Assembly: GCF_023101765.2 (NCBI RefSeq)
Contig: NC_064234.1
Span: 2,294,001 to 2,358,000 of the forward strand
DNA length: 64,000 bases
Source of the DNA: Spodoptera frugiperda
Lineage: Eukaryota; Arthropoda; Insecta; Lepidoptera; Noctuidae
Direction of reading: 5' to 3'
Shown: positions 1-13,625 of the stretch, piece after piece
Position numbering within the stretch: the stretch's first letter is position 1
Layout: each line of letters starts with the position of its first letter
The notes under the pieces: generated by a model
Database searches by the model: none
The model's input: the letters and a program-made list of their open reading frames with translations, nothing else
Told to the model about the DNA's origin: nothing
Program-made: the position numbers and the translations under genes

Positions 1-3000
1 GGACATGTGCAGCAAGGATCAGGTGTCGCGCCGCACTGACCGTGGGCAAACCCGGCCGAACGGGTTACCGAGCCGGTCGCCTCACCCGACTGCTGATACA
101 AGAAAGTAAAAACTCAAATATTTTTGTACATCAAATGGCACCGATAATGTACATAAAAAGTATACGCCAATTACGAAGGATTTTAAGATCGCGATCAGAA
201 ACATCGACGCTCGGTAAGATTCGAAAAAGAGAAGGACGGCCACGATGAGACAATTAGAATTAAAGTGAATTCATGGTTACATTGTTTCGATTGCTTCAAC
301 TATGTGAGAACAATGTAAAACAATGTAAAGTGAACAATGTTGCATGAACAAAAAGATCTAGAGTGAGGCTCGTTACGGATAACGATGAACAAAAAGATCT
401 AGAGTGAGCCTCGTTACGGATAACGAGGCGTCCTCCGAGGCGAAGGCGAAAAGAAACGATTTAATTGCGTCCACAATTAGCCTACAAAACAACCTGTTGC
501 GTTCGCATTACTGAAGCGTTTAATAAGAGAAACAAGTGATGATTTGTATTCGGACAGACTAGATACTATTTGTGTATGACTTTGGTTATGGTTTTGCTAC
601 GTGTATTACTTCTCTAGACCTTCAGGCGTCGTTCTGACTGAAGGGTGAAAAATAGTACGCTGAAGAAGTAGCTCATGCGTAAATTAGTGTTGCATTAAAA
701 CAACGCACGTGCCTCGGGTGGGGTTATGCCGAAGCAGGCTAGTCTGCATTAATCGGCTAATTAGCCGTCTCTCGTTACTAGGGTATATTGCGCCGTCTAG
801 ACATATTCCGGCTTTGTTCCGAGTTGGAGCATAAACAGGGAGTTGATTAATGGGACTTTTCTAAGTAATTGCTTTCATATTAGATGCCAGAAAAAGGTTT
901 CTATGGATAACAGGAATATGCGAAACGTCAAGATTTAAGAAGTAAACAGTATCAAAAGTAGTTCCAGATTTAGATATGATACATGATCAGTACAATAACA
1001 AATAAGTATCACACGGGACTGTGCTGAAGAAAGTTTCAAAGAATAGCACTAAAAGTAGAGTTCGTATTGGCCTACTCAATGAACTTGGGAAATTTTACTA
1101 GACGTTGGCTAAAGGCCAAGAAAACATGATGGTTACGGGGACAGATAGCAGATGGCGCGTATGAACACTTGTGCGCCACTACTCTGCCATAAAGGCAATG
1201 TAATTATTGACATATCGGTTATTATGAGCCTGTCTTCGTCGTTTGATCGAGTTGACGGTGCAGTTCAAATGTGTTTGTTTGTTTGCTTGCTTGCTTTGCT
1301 TTGGCCGTGATTGGTGTACAGTGTCGAGGTTAAATCTCCTTCTGTTTATCCTTAATCTGTTTACTGCACAGAGAAACTACGATATATCCCTTCAAGTACA
1401 CATTTTAGGAACTCTTATATCAACAAGCTATCGTCATATCTTTCATTACAATTACAAAGATTTTAGTGCCACTTTTGAATATTTGAAATTGTTTTATCTG
1501 ATGAAAATTCCGCAAAAAGTTTTCTGTAATTTCAATCAGCTGTTTGGAACATTAACAATAACAAACCACCGGTATTGGACTTGGACTGCAAGGGGCTGCA
1601 CAGGGGTCTATTCTGTACTGCATCGATTCTTTAAAGGCAGGGTTTGACGTAATCCAAGGATGAATATCAATAACCGTGTGGCTGCGGGGTTGTACACAAA
1701 TCGGTGTGTTGTGTGCGGGGGTGGTATCGATCAGCGTGCGGCCGGCGCGCCAGCGGGCCGGGCCAGGCGGGAAGCGCGCGCCGGTACGTGCGACGTGCAC
1801 TTATCGCCGTCTTCACACCTAATTTATCGCGTGTCGCCATCGAACCGCTGTTTGTATACACTCTTATTATATGTTACACATTTTTGTGTTATTATTATGC
1901 TACGCTACATCAGCTCACGAGTTTTCTTAACATGAATGGCTGTAATCGATACTGTATTCAATACGCAGTTTGGTCGTGAATTATAAGTGATATAAACTTT
2001 CTAATTTGAGTCATAATTGAGTGTTTGTGTAGGTTTTAATTTCTATGGACGATACCGTTTATAGTGAGACTAATAAATAAATATTTTTTTATACAAATAT
2101 ACAATATACAAAAGGGCATGAGAAAGAAGGTGGCCCCAACTCCATAGTTAAGAAATTAAACGTCGACCGGGTTATTGAAAATTAAAATATTCAGCAGCAC
2201 GCAGCGGCTACACGAGTCATATTTTCATACAAATGCGTGTTACAACTATTTGTGTTGCTACGGTTCCGTGAAGGTCGTTGGACACGTGGTCGACACGTAA
2301 ATTAGATCGGGTGCGTGGGGGCGTGCGGCTAACGGGGGTTAGGACTGGCCAATAGGCGGACCGCGGATGGGATCGATACAAGGCCGAGCCCGCGCTCGCA
2401 TCCGCGCCCGCGTCCGCGAGCACTGTGCGATTGACATAAGCACCGCCCCACTTACCGCTACCAATCCTTCTCATTGCCCTGTTAAGAGTGTCTACGTGAA
2501 GGCTAAGTAAGGTGCGACGCCATTGGATAACAATTTTCACGCACAAGGAGGCAGGCTAGTTTTTCCTTAATACAACAAGCCTTAAAAAAAATAAAGAGCG
2601 GCTCTGACAAACCCCTGTGGGGAAACAGAAAGAAATGTTTACTGACAACCACTAAACAAACACTCATTATCATAAACGTTTGTCCCTTCTGGGCAACAAT
2701 AGGATGGATTCAAGACCAAGTTTCCGAACAAATAAAGGCCAACCGACACATCCCTATTTACGGGTAACATTGTTATTGAGCCACGATATGGGACGAAAAA
2801 CCGGCAGTTTGGACAGACATTATCTTGAAAATGGGTGATATTCTGGTCCGCATAAACGTTGGAGATACAAAGCGTGTCGGTATGATCAGGGTGAGCGATA
2901 AAGTGGCTAGTATATCGCTGGTGTATTAATAATTAAGGCGAGGGCGGGCCACAGGGGGTGCACCTTGACACCCCTTGAACCCGACCACTCGCCCACCTCC

Positions 3001-6000
3001 CTGCTATTTGCATGCTCCGGCCCGCCAGGTGTCGAGATATACCAGTAATTGGACGGTCAATTTGATTTCATAGAAATAACTGTGATAAATCATTCGGAAC
3101 GGCGAATATAATTCAATGCATTGAGTTAACTTAATGTGTTTAAAATTTACTAGACACATTTCACGATGAATGGAAATACTATTAGTCATTGCTGCTATTA
3201 ACGTTAACAAACTAATATAAACGTTCATTTTACGCACTACGTAGGTGGGGGTAGTACAATTGATTATAATGACACAAAACCTGTTTTCCTCGAAAGTTGG
3301 AAAGAAAAATTTACTTCGTATATTCAAGAAGTCCTTTTTTCAGTATGGGCAGGGTATGTGCGACCTTTTATTAATTTCATTAGCGCAGCGATAAAGCTGT
3401 TCCACCGGAGTGGCAAGCACGCCCACACGGGGTGGGTAACGTGACATTTGCACCCCCAGAGCCCTCGCGCCGCCTTGCTAGCCCCCCAGCCCACGTGCTT
3501 CATCCGAACAATATTCCAAGTAGCCTTCGGGGATCCTCGGTACCTAGTAATATTCATAGTAAACAATGAGTAAAGTTTTTTGTTAAGGATTAGCTATCAA
3601 GATCTTTGTAGGACGACCCTGAGATGTTTACGTTTACAGCATGTCATCCTTTAAGTATAGAAGTGATGAATACGGATTAGTCAAGTAACTATTTGTGTGA
3701 TGTAACGCAAGAATCTAAATATAAAACGTATTAAAGTGCAATACCGCAAAAATAAAAATAAAGAACCTCGCGCCCGCAGAGTTCCGCGTCCGCAAATCAG
3801 CCCCCTTGCATCCCCCGCTGGACTGGCAGGGCGCGGGCTGGTCTAAACAGATTATCCGCTGTCGCGCACGCCGCCGCCGGGTCAGGCCGTTAATCTCCGC
3901 GCAAATAGGCTCACGTACAACCGTGGAACTATGGTACCCGCTAAAATTATAACCGCCGGCGGACGGTTAAGCATTAAAAGGGATATTGCTACCACGATAC
4001 ATGCAGTAGAGATGTGTTAATCACTGTTTTTATAAGGGTTCATTGTGCTTTACTGTGTAATTAACATGTTATCAGCAAAACATCAGTAAGTTTATCATTT
4101 TGATAAAAATTTAAGATTGGTTTGCTTGCTACCTTTCGGAGCAATAAAAGTGTAAACACATATGATAGTGCACCCAATAAGCAGCTTATAGAGTAATCAA
4201 TTGTGAAGTCAAACGTATTTCGTTGGCCGGTACGAACGGGAAATTGCCATACGTCCGGCTATTTCCGTCCGTCCGCAGTCGCGCGTACGACAGAGCGTAT
4301 TGCGACCTTCGTGTGCAGTTGCATACAAGACGAAACCGTCCCAGAAACTCTACAAACGCCACCATCTAGCAGTTAAGCTCCAACTAAGTAAGAATGCTAA
4401 AAATAATTGTGGTTATATGCCGGTTTCGTAAGCACATGTGTATGACAGCACATCCGAAATGCTTGTTAAAAAGGACAGTTTATATCAGAAATAATGAGAG
4501 CTACGAGCAAGTCGAGTTTCGCAAGATTTGAGCGGCGAACAATACGAACACAAAATAATGATAAACTCTAACGTCGCCGGAACGTCCTTGCGGTACCCGT
4601 TTCCATATAAGCGGAAACTGGGTGACCGGGGAGAGATTTATCGTAGCAATAAGACTTATATTTAGAACGATCCTCGAGTATTTCAACTCCAAAATAACTT
4701 GACATCAATGTGCGAATACGTTGGGAAACCAAGAGCAATCAAACGTAAAATGTGTGACAATATTAATACTGGGAATTTGGCTTTAACTGTGTGTATATTA
4801 TATTGGAGTTAATCACCAAACCGAACAACTTTTCTACGAACAAATTATTGACACAAGTATAAATTTTCAAGCAAATCGCTTCGATATCAGCAGACTATTT
4901 GCATGTATATTGACACAATTATTTGAATTTATTGATATTCACATCCAAGATGCGTAATCAGCCCTTTAGTACTGTTGGCAACGTTTCAACAAGAGACGTC
5001 CACATGCCATACTGATGTACTCTCGCACAGTAGCCATGACAGTGAGGCCGGCCTGAAAGCATTTCCTTCGATACCTCAAGGACATGAGTGAGAGGACTTT
5101 GACCGATGCTAAAACAGTATATTACTGCATTATTAGCATGTTACATGTTGTTTAACCCTATAGAAATGGTAGCAGATAATACGGGCTTCCCACGCTCGGC
5201 TCAATTGTGAGACACGGACCGCGGTATTACAACGGACAATATTCTTGCTGCTTATATTGTAGTCGTGTAAAAAGAACGCAATGACAAAACCATTTACTCA
5301 GGAAATGAGTCGCAAAGTTCGTTCGACGGAAATTTTGTAGCAAGCCTCGGCGCCTCTACCTCGAAGCCCAGCGATAAACGTAAATAAATAAGTGTAGGAC
5401 CGTAGGTGGTAGAAGAAAATTCTGTGTAAGCAATAGAATTTCCACGCCTTACGGAAACTTAATTGGATATTGATTGGCGGAGGGTTTGTAGTTTGTAGTA
5501 ACAAGCAAGTAGTTCCGATGTGGAGGCACGGTCTCAAACGGCGTCATTCAGTTTTTAACATCTGTATCGGGCAGGTCGTAACCGAACGGATAACACGTTT
5601 ACTGCTACTTAGCACATAGGTGCGATATTACACAACTTTTCCTGTCGACTAACGCCTCTGTGGTACATCCGATCGAAACTAGTGTATTGTGTTCTCTATT
5701 ACGATTTAGGTTAATGATCTCTAAGTTTGGGTGCTTACGTTTTATGGAATGTAGGTAAGGGAAGTGAATAAGGAAAGCCTGTAGATTGAGAAAGAAAAGA
5801 AGCGAGTCAAACTTACCAACATCAAGAAGATGACTCAAAATACGAAGAATTACAAAAGTAAATACTTGAGTAGTATGTAAAAGCAGGATCTTAATGAGAA
5901 AAACCAACAAGCAAAATTGAAAATAACAAAGGAAAAATCCTTGACATTGCCGCGGCCGCGTAGCGAACATACATATTAGCAAAACAATAATAATCTGTTG

Positions 6001-9000
6001 TTTATCTAACATGCGGCTATCAACCTATCGAGTGGTATGTTAACTAATAGAATCGCAAGGTTGAAACAATTGAGTTAGCGACCGCTGCCATTGGCCGTAC
6101 AAGCCCCGTAATTTGACTACCGAGAAACCCAGTCTCTAGAGAAAGAATAATCCGATTCTTTTTCGAATTACTAAGTTTACGGTACCATACAAATTTTTAA
6201 AATGGTTAAGTTATAGCTTGGAGACAAAAAGGCACCATCATTATTAAATTTTCACTCGATAAATTCGGATTACAGGCCCTGTTACCAAGCAACCCTTGCT
6301 ATTAAGGGACTCTTCAGTTTAACAGTTAAATGGACCAGTTTAAATAGTAAACAAGGATGAAGAGTATTAAAATAAAAACTCCATAGAAGCACAATGTCAA
6401 TGCCACATTACACAATCACAGTTTGACCTTCGCTGTGTCCATGTGTAATATTGATCAGGTACAACTGTGCAACACTGAAGGATTTTAAATTATTCACTAC
6501 ATTCTGATGAAGTCCAGATCTTAGTCATTTCTTTGGAAAAGTCAAATAACCTTGAAGAGTTAGTTTGAAATCGGTAATCTGTGGAACGTTATAGTTAGAT
6601 TTGATGAAAACCTTATGCTTTAAATAGAGGACTTCACATCAAGCGAAGAGACAAGAGAAGGATATGAAGAGCTAGTATACATTATAAAATAAATCAGACT
6701 ACTACTGATTGAGTGTCAATGACCTGAGGGATAAGACCTAACGATTGATTGTTAAGAAATATGAATTCCTAGCAATGAAAAATGGAAGAAAAATACAAAT
6801 AGGCCATAAATACCTTTGTCCACATAAGAAATGTGATAAATTGAATACAATATTTGTGTAACTGTAATAGATATTTTATATCAGCTTATGCGCAGAAAAG
6901 TTATGGGACACAAAGCGGTCTCTGTACAGGAATAAGACTCGAAAAGACATTGAATAAACAATTTTCGGGGAAGTAGAACAAAGGTACACAAAATCATAAG
7001 CAACAGCCAAAACTTAACACAAAAGGCATTGAAACAGTAGTGTTCCTTCACGATTCTTTGTAAACGTAACTTTGTTTACAATGTGGCACAAGTAAAACGA
7101 CTTAAATTACTTTATACTAAGTGGTATCGGTACAGAAAGGTTGGCTTGGATAATCATAAGCGGCAAACCAAAACAATGGTCGGGGACCAAAATAAAGACC
7201 GTTTATGTAGATTTATGTCACGTTCTATTTTAGTATTCGACCAGTCGCGCGTGAACTTGCCCGCTAGAGGGCGCGCCGAATGGAGCGCACGCGCCGTTCG
7301 ATTCAAACGAGAGTACCTATAAGAGGAAAACTTCATTTGAAGAACAGTGATGGGGTATTAGTCATTTGCAAACGTAATTTAATGACTATTTCCAATTGGA
7401 TGAGACCGCCATGATTTTAATAGCATTTAATTAAACGCATAATGACTATGAAGACGTATACGTAATGGCAATTATATAATCATGACCAAAGACAAACTAC
7501 TACACGATGTTTGTACATCAAACTACTAGTAAAATAGAGATAAAATAAAACAGTTCCGAAATGGTTTAAGTTAAGATGTGAAAGAATCGTTTCAATTTAC
7601 CGTTGGAGTCTGCAATAAGTCATTCCTACCCCTCAACGAAACCAGAGGTGAGACAAGACCACCTGTTGAATGAGATCGCTTTGCGAAAAACATTTGATAA
7701 ATGTCTTAGGAATTTAGAGTGTTTCTAATTCAGCTACTTTCTTAGATAAAGACATTACAGCCATTATACAATTGAACATACAATTTCTTTTACTTGCTTC
7801 TTTTGAGAACTTAAACAATGACGCTAGGGGTAAAGGTAGAATGAAAGGGAAAAGTTTTCCTGATATGATTTAATAACTTTGTTCTACTAATTCTATATTG
7901 AGTAATGCTGATCCTTTAGAATTGCAAAGATTCAGTACTATCTAAGGGACGGAGACAATGTCCTACAACTCCAACAGAGCGAACAAATCATGGGAATGTT
8001 TTCTAGATAATTTTCCCATAAAGAACAGTTTATTTTGCAATATCTAAGCAATAAAATAAAACCGAGTTCTATAGGATTCACTAAACGCAAATACTCAGAG
8101 ATATAAAACTGCCATTCAAACTTTATAAAATTAACTACACATTGAAGATTTTCCTGTTTCATGGATGCTAATGTAATTATTTAATAACATTTTCATAGTG
8201 GTTTAATTTAACAGTTCCTATACTAACTAATAGTAAATACATACATTGAGGGAGAGAATAAATGAAGTGAATTCGCTATAGCGAATACTAATTTGGGAAA
8301 GAGTCCAAATGAAGATTACATAAACGATAAGTCCACTCTACTGTGCCTACATACAAGAAATACATACGGAGGAAAAGCCTGGTATATGAGAAGTACTTGC
8401 AAAGCAATTTTAAATCTACTTAGAAATGAAAAATAGGACAAAAACAACGCAGCTGCAAAGAGCGAGAATACACGAGGAAAAGTAAAGCATCACGAATTTA
8501 CTTAAGATGAAAGGGGCAAGTGTCCCATAGAACCGCCCACTAAAAAGGCTGACGAAATCGAGGTCATGTTTCGGCGTAAATTGGGCGGGCGGCCGCACAG
8601 GCTTGAGCTTATGGGCGAGAGACCTACCGCTAAAATATAAATGAAGATTTCCTCCAGGATTACCAGCATCAGGCCCAGTAATGAAATTTTATGATAGCGC
8701 TCTTCTGTAAACCAGCCGATTTTTAGCCTACACCAACTTTAGGGTATACCGCTTCAAAATGTAATCAAGACAATAGACTTGTAATGTCGTGAATTTTAAG
8801 ACACTTCAGCATTTTGGAGTATCTGATGAATTTTAATATGAGATCCTTCAAATTCAGATGAATGCTAATACTGCTGGCAAACGCGAATAATATTGAAAAA
8901 TTGACTTCAGAAATATTGTCCCTAAATTCTGTTTAGAATAAGCCCTTGTTTTTGTGTGCATTTCGCAACAAAGCTTGTTCTGAGACCTTGTGACAAACAG

Positions 9001-9625
9001 ACTATATTTAGTATCTTTTATATTCGCATCTAAACTTCCCTCTCAAAGAAATTATTTTAAAAGAGAGGTACTTTTCAATTCAAATGCAAGAGCATTCCAT
9101 AAAACACAGGGTGTACTTGCAAGGATCATTCATTACGTTGATTACTTGCTCCGTGCTTTCCAGACTGGTTCCTTCCTGGATTCTCTATTGTCGTTGGCTT
9201 GACGTCGCGAGATCTAAATCTTTCTGTTAATTGTCGCGATACAACGTCTCTCGGTTTGGTTAACGAGCTGTTAACTTGAGCCATTGTGTCGCTTGTCTTC
9301 ACAAGATAATCTACTCAAATTGCGTAATGTCTCACTGTGTAATTTGTATTTTTATTGCCATTTTTGTTGACGGAACCATAGTGTATCATTAATTTGATTG
9401 CATTATTGTAAACATGGTTTAACAATTGAGATTTCAGTGATAAGAACATCATGCAGTAGTGCTCGTTGATTGTGGTCGTTGTATGGCATGATACATTTTA
9501 TAAACACATGTAAAACTTAACTGATGTTTCATGATAATAATGCTATTTTTTAGTGATTGTCGAATTTCGATTTTCATTGTATAGTATTAACAGCTTAGTC
9601 ACTAAAGAAATAAACAAATACTCAC
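1..9625 (-). other. skd: Probable intron 2 of skuld (MED13), noncoding
   Basis: I see no convincing exon here on either strand. The donor at the end of skd exon 2 (gtgagt read on the minus strand) leads into this stretch. I looked for the next conserved MED13 block (a WENGLSYEC-like segment) by eye and did not find it, so exon 3 probably lies before position 1. The stretch is AT-rich with GC-rich islands near 1690-1800, 2280-2420, 3770-3970 and 7240-7310. These may be regulatory, but nothing proves it. Open frames are short and look like chance. Confidence 0.6.
346..427. repeat. 41-bp tandem duplication
   Basis: Two nearly identical copies of a 41-bp unit containing 'aaaaagatctagagtgag' and 'ctcgttacggataacga' lie head to tail, differing at only a few bases. 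It sits within the presumed skd intron. No function is apparent. Confidence 0.8.
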
Positions 9626-9932
9626 GGCTTGCAATCAATTCTGGTGCAACGAGACCATTGAGGTCAGGTTCTTCGCCATACCAGAATATCCATAGCTCTT
9701 TAGCGGCTCGGAGGGAGAGAGGCGGCGGGACGGGCGTGCTCATCTCATAGATATTGTCGGGCGGTGGCGGCGCCGGCACCCGCCGCCACACGCACAGGAT
9801 GTCGCCAGCTAGGCAGCGCGCATAGCTGCTGATCACTGGGTCAGCCAGCGGCGCGCCACCCTCCTCCCCGTCGCCGCCGCCATTCGTCTCCCCCCATACG
9901 AGCTTACGCCATTTTATGCCATAGAGCTCCGT
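9626..9932 (-). CDS. skd: skuld / MED13, exon 2 (Mediator kinase module subunit 13)
   Basis: Read on the minus strand, the exon begins after a pyrimidine-rich acceptor (ttttttccag) and ends at a gtgagt donor: 307 nt, phase 0 in and phase 1 out. It encodes the MED13 N-terminal signature TELYGIKWRKLVW, then a Gly/Asp/Glu-rich insert, then DPVISSYARCLAGDILCVWRR, a Pro-rich insert (PAPPPPDN), and ELWIFWYGEEPDLNGLVAPE. These match the N-terminal MED13 pattern I know from animals (GIKWRK...SRCL..D.L.VWRR...ELWIFWWGE.P). MED13 is a nuclear protein that links the CDK8-cyclin C-MED12 kinase module to core Mediator and so controls RNA polymerase II transcription; in Drosophila it is called skuld. The low-complexity inserts between conserved blocks may be lineage-specific. 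Later exons are off the window. Confidence 0.93.
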
Positions 9933-12673
9933 CTGGAAAAAAGGAAAGAGAAGGTTAATCATCAGCTTCTTGCAAACCAGTCTTCAAAATAAAGATTTCT
10001 TTTCTGGCCTAAAACCACATATTATAATGCTGACGATACAATAATCAACTGCATTAATCTATAATTAATACTCCCTACGTGCCAATATAGATCAGAGTTT
10101 GTAAACAAACATTGAAACGCGAAAACAATAAGAAGTCCACAACGACTCCAAACCTGCCAACATGGACCGAATTAATCGTCCGCATAATCAGGACGAAAAC
10201 TGTACAGAGACCTCGAAATTGTTCTAAAATTGTATCTGGCAAGAGTCCAGGGGGACAGAGGTGCAAGATCATAGGTATTCTGCGGCGCACCCGGAAGCTG
10301 CCTTGCCAGCCACGAATTATAAGTCGAAAAACTCATGCTATCTCTGGAAGCTTTTGTATGAGGCTTAATAGCGATACGAGAATTTTTTATAGTTCTACAT
10401 TACTACAATATGATACTTTTAATACGTAGATATTATCGGATTGTTTTTGTATTCACGACACGTGCAGCTAATGAGTATCGTTACTCGTTCGATAAAGTTA
10501 TTGAGAGAAAACCTACCGTCAATGCGATTATTATTAACACATTTTATGAGCATGAGAATTTTATTAAAAAGCTCCGTGAAGCGACATCCGCGGCACCTGT
10601 GTCCGCTATTATGGGTAAAAACCTTTCATAAATACTGTTATAATAAACATTCATTGGCCAATTCATGTTGATGATATACGCATAATATTTAAGTATATTT
10701 ATCAACATCAGCTGTAGCTGTAACCCTCGCGACCGCACGAGGAAAATTTAAAGCAAATAATAAATATTGTATGTAAAAATAAACGGTTAAAATTAATTGA
10801 GAATATTGCGATGGACATAACGACATACTTTCGCTTTTCTTTCTTATTTGATCTCTGAATTGGAAATACATGGAATGGTAATTAAAAGGTTGTTTTCCAC
10901 GTCGCTGGTCAGAAAATGCTTAGGATATAAACATGGCGTGTGTGGTTGAGAAACTTAGAACGAGTCACGATTTGATTAAGTACCACATTATAGATGGATC
11001 GCTGCATGAATTCATTTACGTTTTCAATAATTTTACAAACAAAGTAAAACTATTTTTCACACTCAACCCTAAAATGAGCAAATATCCAATTAGTTTCCCA
11101 TTCACAGCGCCATTAGTGAGCGTCAATTGCACGGCTAAGTGTGAGTACAAGCGGCAGGTGGTGTTGCGACCTTGGGTATGCAAATATTTTATCGGGTCAA
11201 ACACCCATCGACCCTCACTGGACACTGGCCGTCTTTAGCGCTCCTATGTTTTTCAACATCGTTGTAAGTTTTCACTTTCATTATTATGTCGTTCTTAAGA
11301 TTTTTGGAACAAGTTTGAGGAAAAACAAGTCCCATCATTGCAAATAAGGATACTTTGGAATTTTAAAAGGCATATTTTAAAAAACTGGAGTTCTCAAAGC
11401 AAGTACAGAAACTTAAATGTAGGTAGCCTCAAATATAAACAAATATGTTAATTGTTTAAACACTGCTTCCCGAACGCTTTCAACCCTTTACGGTCCGCGG
11501 TCGGAGGCACTCAGTTTCTGGTCATTTAAATAAACATAAAACGACACACAGTAAACTTGGTTCAGTTTTAATGGGCAGTAAGTTGAACGTAAATATCAGT
11601 CATTACGTAAACTGATATTTGTTTTTAATGTAAACAACTGGCTATCTGTTTTTTGCTACTGGTGGTATCCAGGGGCTTATCACAATTATTTTTGTAGTCA
11701 ACTATGACCTGATTAGGCTTTAAAATGTTTCTGTGGGAAAATATTATTTTTTCCTGTTTATTAAGAAAGCCCAGTAGTTAGTTCTTAATTTAATAAAGCC
11801 AACAGTTCATTGTACAATTTCCACGATACGCGCATCTGCGGCGGAAGGGGGCTAAGCGCACCTGGCAGACGTGTCGCGTGGGGTCGCATCGACCTAACGC
11901 GATAAGGGGAGGACTATGTAACTCCAAACGAGTTTAGTGTTAACTTCTAAATGAGGGGTTATTGTTCGATACTTAAAACACGCGTATTAAACGATGTTTA
12001 GATATACAAGTCGGCCGTTAATGGCGAGCTGGACCGCGGAAGTTTTATTACATTACAGTTTTATTAGCCATAGCAATTACGATTTTATTGAAATATAATA
12101 AGCGTATATAAACGTTGACAGAGATTAAATCGTTTTATGGTATGCACGGAGCTGCTATTTATTGAGCATTAGTTCAAGAGCAATAGTGCAATCCATTTTA
12201 TTACTTGTAGGTTTATTGAAAAGCTTTGTACAATAAGTAGTTGGATAACATTCTTGAGTACATATGTATGGAGGAATGCGTCAAGCTCGGTGTCGTGAAT
12301 GTTCGTTCGGGCGGCGCCGGGGCCGGCCGGCAGTGGCCGCTTTCTAACGCGCCCGATGCGCCCGCGCAGCCCGCTTCACTTTCTATTGTGCGACGTGACG
12401 ACTTGTCTTCATTTTACATTAATTTGAATTATCTGTTAAATTTATTAATACTAAAATTCATCTTTTATTACTAAGCACCTATATTTGAGAGATCGATACT
12501 ATAATGACATCCAGAATTCGAGACATTAGGTGTAATGTTTGCACTAAAAGCTAAAAGCAATCGAGTAAGTACATTCCTAATGTATGCACGAGTAAGTGAG
12601 CAAAGGAGCTCATCAATAAAACATGGTGTAAACGAGTCGCTAATGTATTTCCAATACACCCACACTCGGGTCA

Positions 12674-12976
12674 ATGGATCACAATGAAAATTCAAAAGAT
12701 GCAGTATCTTGCGGGGCTCTGACTAAATCGCTTAGTGGATATTACGCAAAAATATTCCTCGACAAAGAGCATACTGCACTGGCTAGAGCAAGTTTGTCGG
12801 GAAAAATCTGTGGTTATTTGAATTTAAAATGCGAAACGAGCGCCGGATGGACGCATAGCTTGACGATAACACCCCGGATGAAGCTGGTGGAAAGCCATGG
12901 CTTTTCCGGAAAACAGTCTGTAGCCGATTCAGAAGCGGCGTTACATCACTACATGAAAGCCTTGGAAAAGTTTTAA
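12674..12976 (+). CDS. Unrecognised 100-aa open reading frame inside skd intron 1
   Basis: I do not recognise this protein. It begins MDHNENSKDAVSCG and ends EAALHHYMKALEKF. The start context (tcaATGG) is favourable, and an in-frame stop about 30 nt upstream means the frame does not extend further. Composition looks protein-like rather than AT-driven. The C-terminal half loosely recalls the final helix of a double-stranded-RNA-binding domain (G.S.K....A...AA...ALEKF), but the family's core beta-strand pattern is not clear, so this is only a resemblance. An AATAAA lies about 350 nt downstream (13325-13330). It is antisense to skd. It could be a small intron-nested gene, a decayed retrocopy, or chance. 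Confidence 0.25.
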   Translation: MDHNENSKDAVSCGALTKSLSGYYAKIFLDKEHTALARASLSGKICGYLNLKCETSAGWTHSLTITPRMKLVESHGFSGKQSVADSEAALHHYMKALEKF

Positions 12977-13399
12977 GTCAAATGAGGACACGGCTTTAAT
13001 ATGCAGTTTTTTATTTATCCAGTTTCCTTGTCATTTCTGCTAAATGTTTTTGCTTATGTCTGCAATTGGGTATCAGAGTGTATCGTGGGATAAACGAATA
13101 CATGTGTGTACTGTTTACTTCCATTCGGGTTATTCGCCCACTCAAACAATTAATTATTGAGTCGGTATGTCCTTCCGTTGAAATCGTTTGCATTATCTGC
13201 TCATTCGGGCATATGCATTTCGGTTTAGGCACACGCACAACAATCTATCAGCTTTATTGAAATATTTGTTTCACTATAGATTGTTTTTAATGTATAGCTA
13301 CTTTTAATCAGTATTTTTTATTTGAATAAACAGTATTTCTTTAAAACAATGATCCCGTAAAGCGATCATAACCTAGAACGGAAAAAACTGCATGTCCAA

Positions 13400-13625
13400 A
13401 AAAGTCGAGCACCGCTAGTCGAGTGAGCGGGACGGATGTATGAGACGTAAGCAAGACAGCGGCAATCGCGAAAGTGAGAGGAGGCGAGACGCGGAGCGGC
13501 AACAACGCGCGGTTACGTTACTAGCGGGGTAAACAATCGAGGATGATGTGACGGTGCGCTGCGCGTGCGACCGCCCCCGGCCGTGCACTTCGCTACTGCA
13601 TTTTTGGCGTGTGACGTCACTAGAT
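13400..13625. promoter_or_regulatory. GC-rich island with palindromic CRE-like site in skd intron 1
   Basis: A CpG-rich stretch in an otherwise AT-rich intron contains a perfect CRE palindrome TGACGTCA at 13612-13619 and purine-rich GAG repeats near 13470-13500. It could be an enhancer or alternative promoter of skd. The evidence is base composition and one motif only. Confidence 0.25.

Noticed and set aside
5605..6012. Minus-strand 135-codon frame with a signal-like start
   Set aside because: AT-rich, Leu/Phe/Ile-heavy composition, no recognised motif and no splice partners. Most likely chance within the skd intron.
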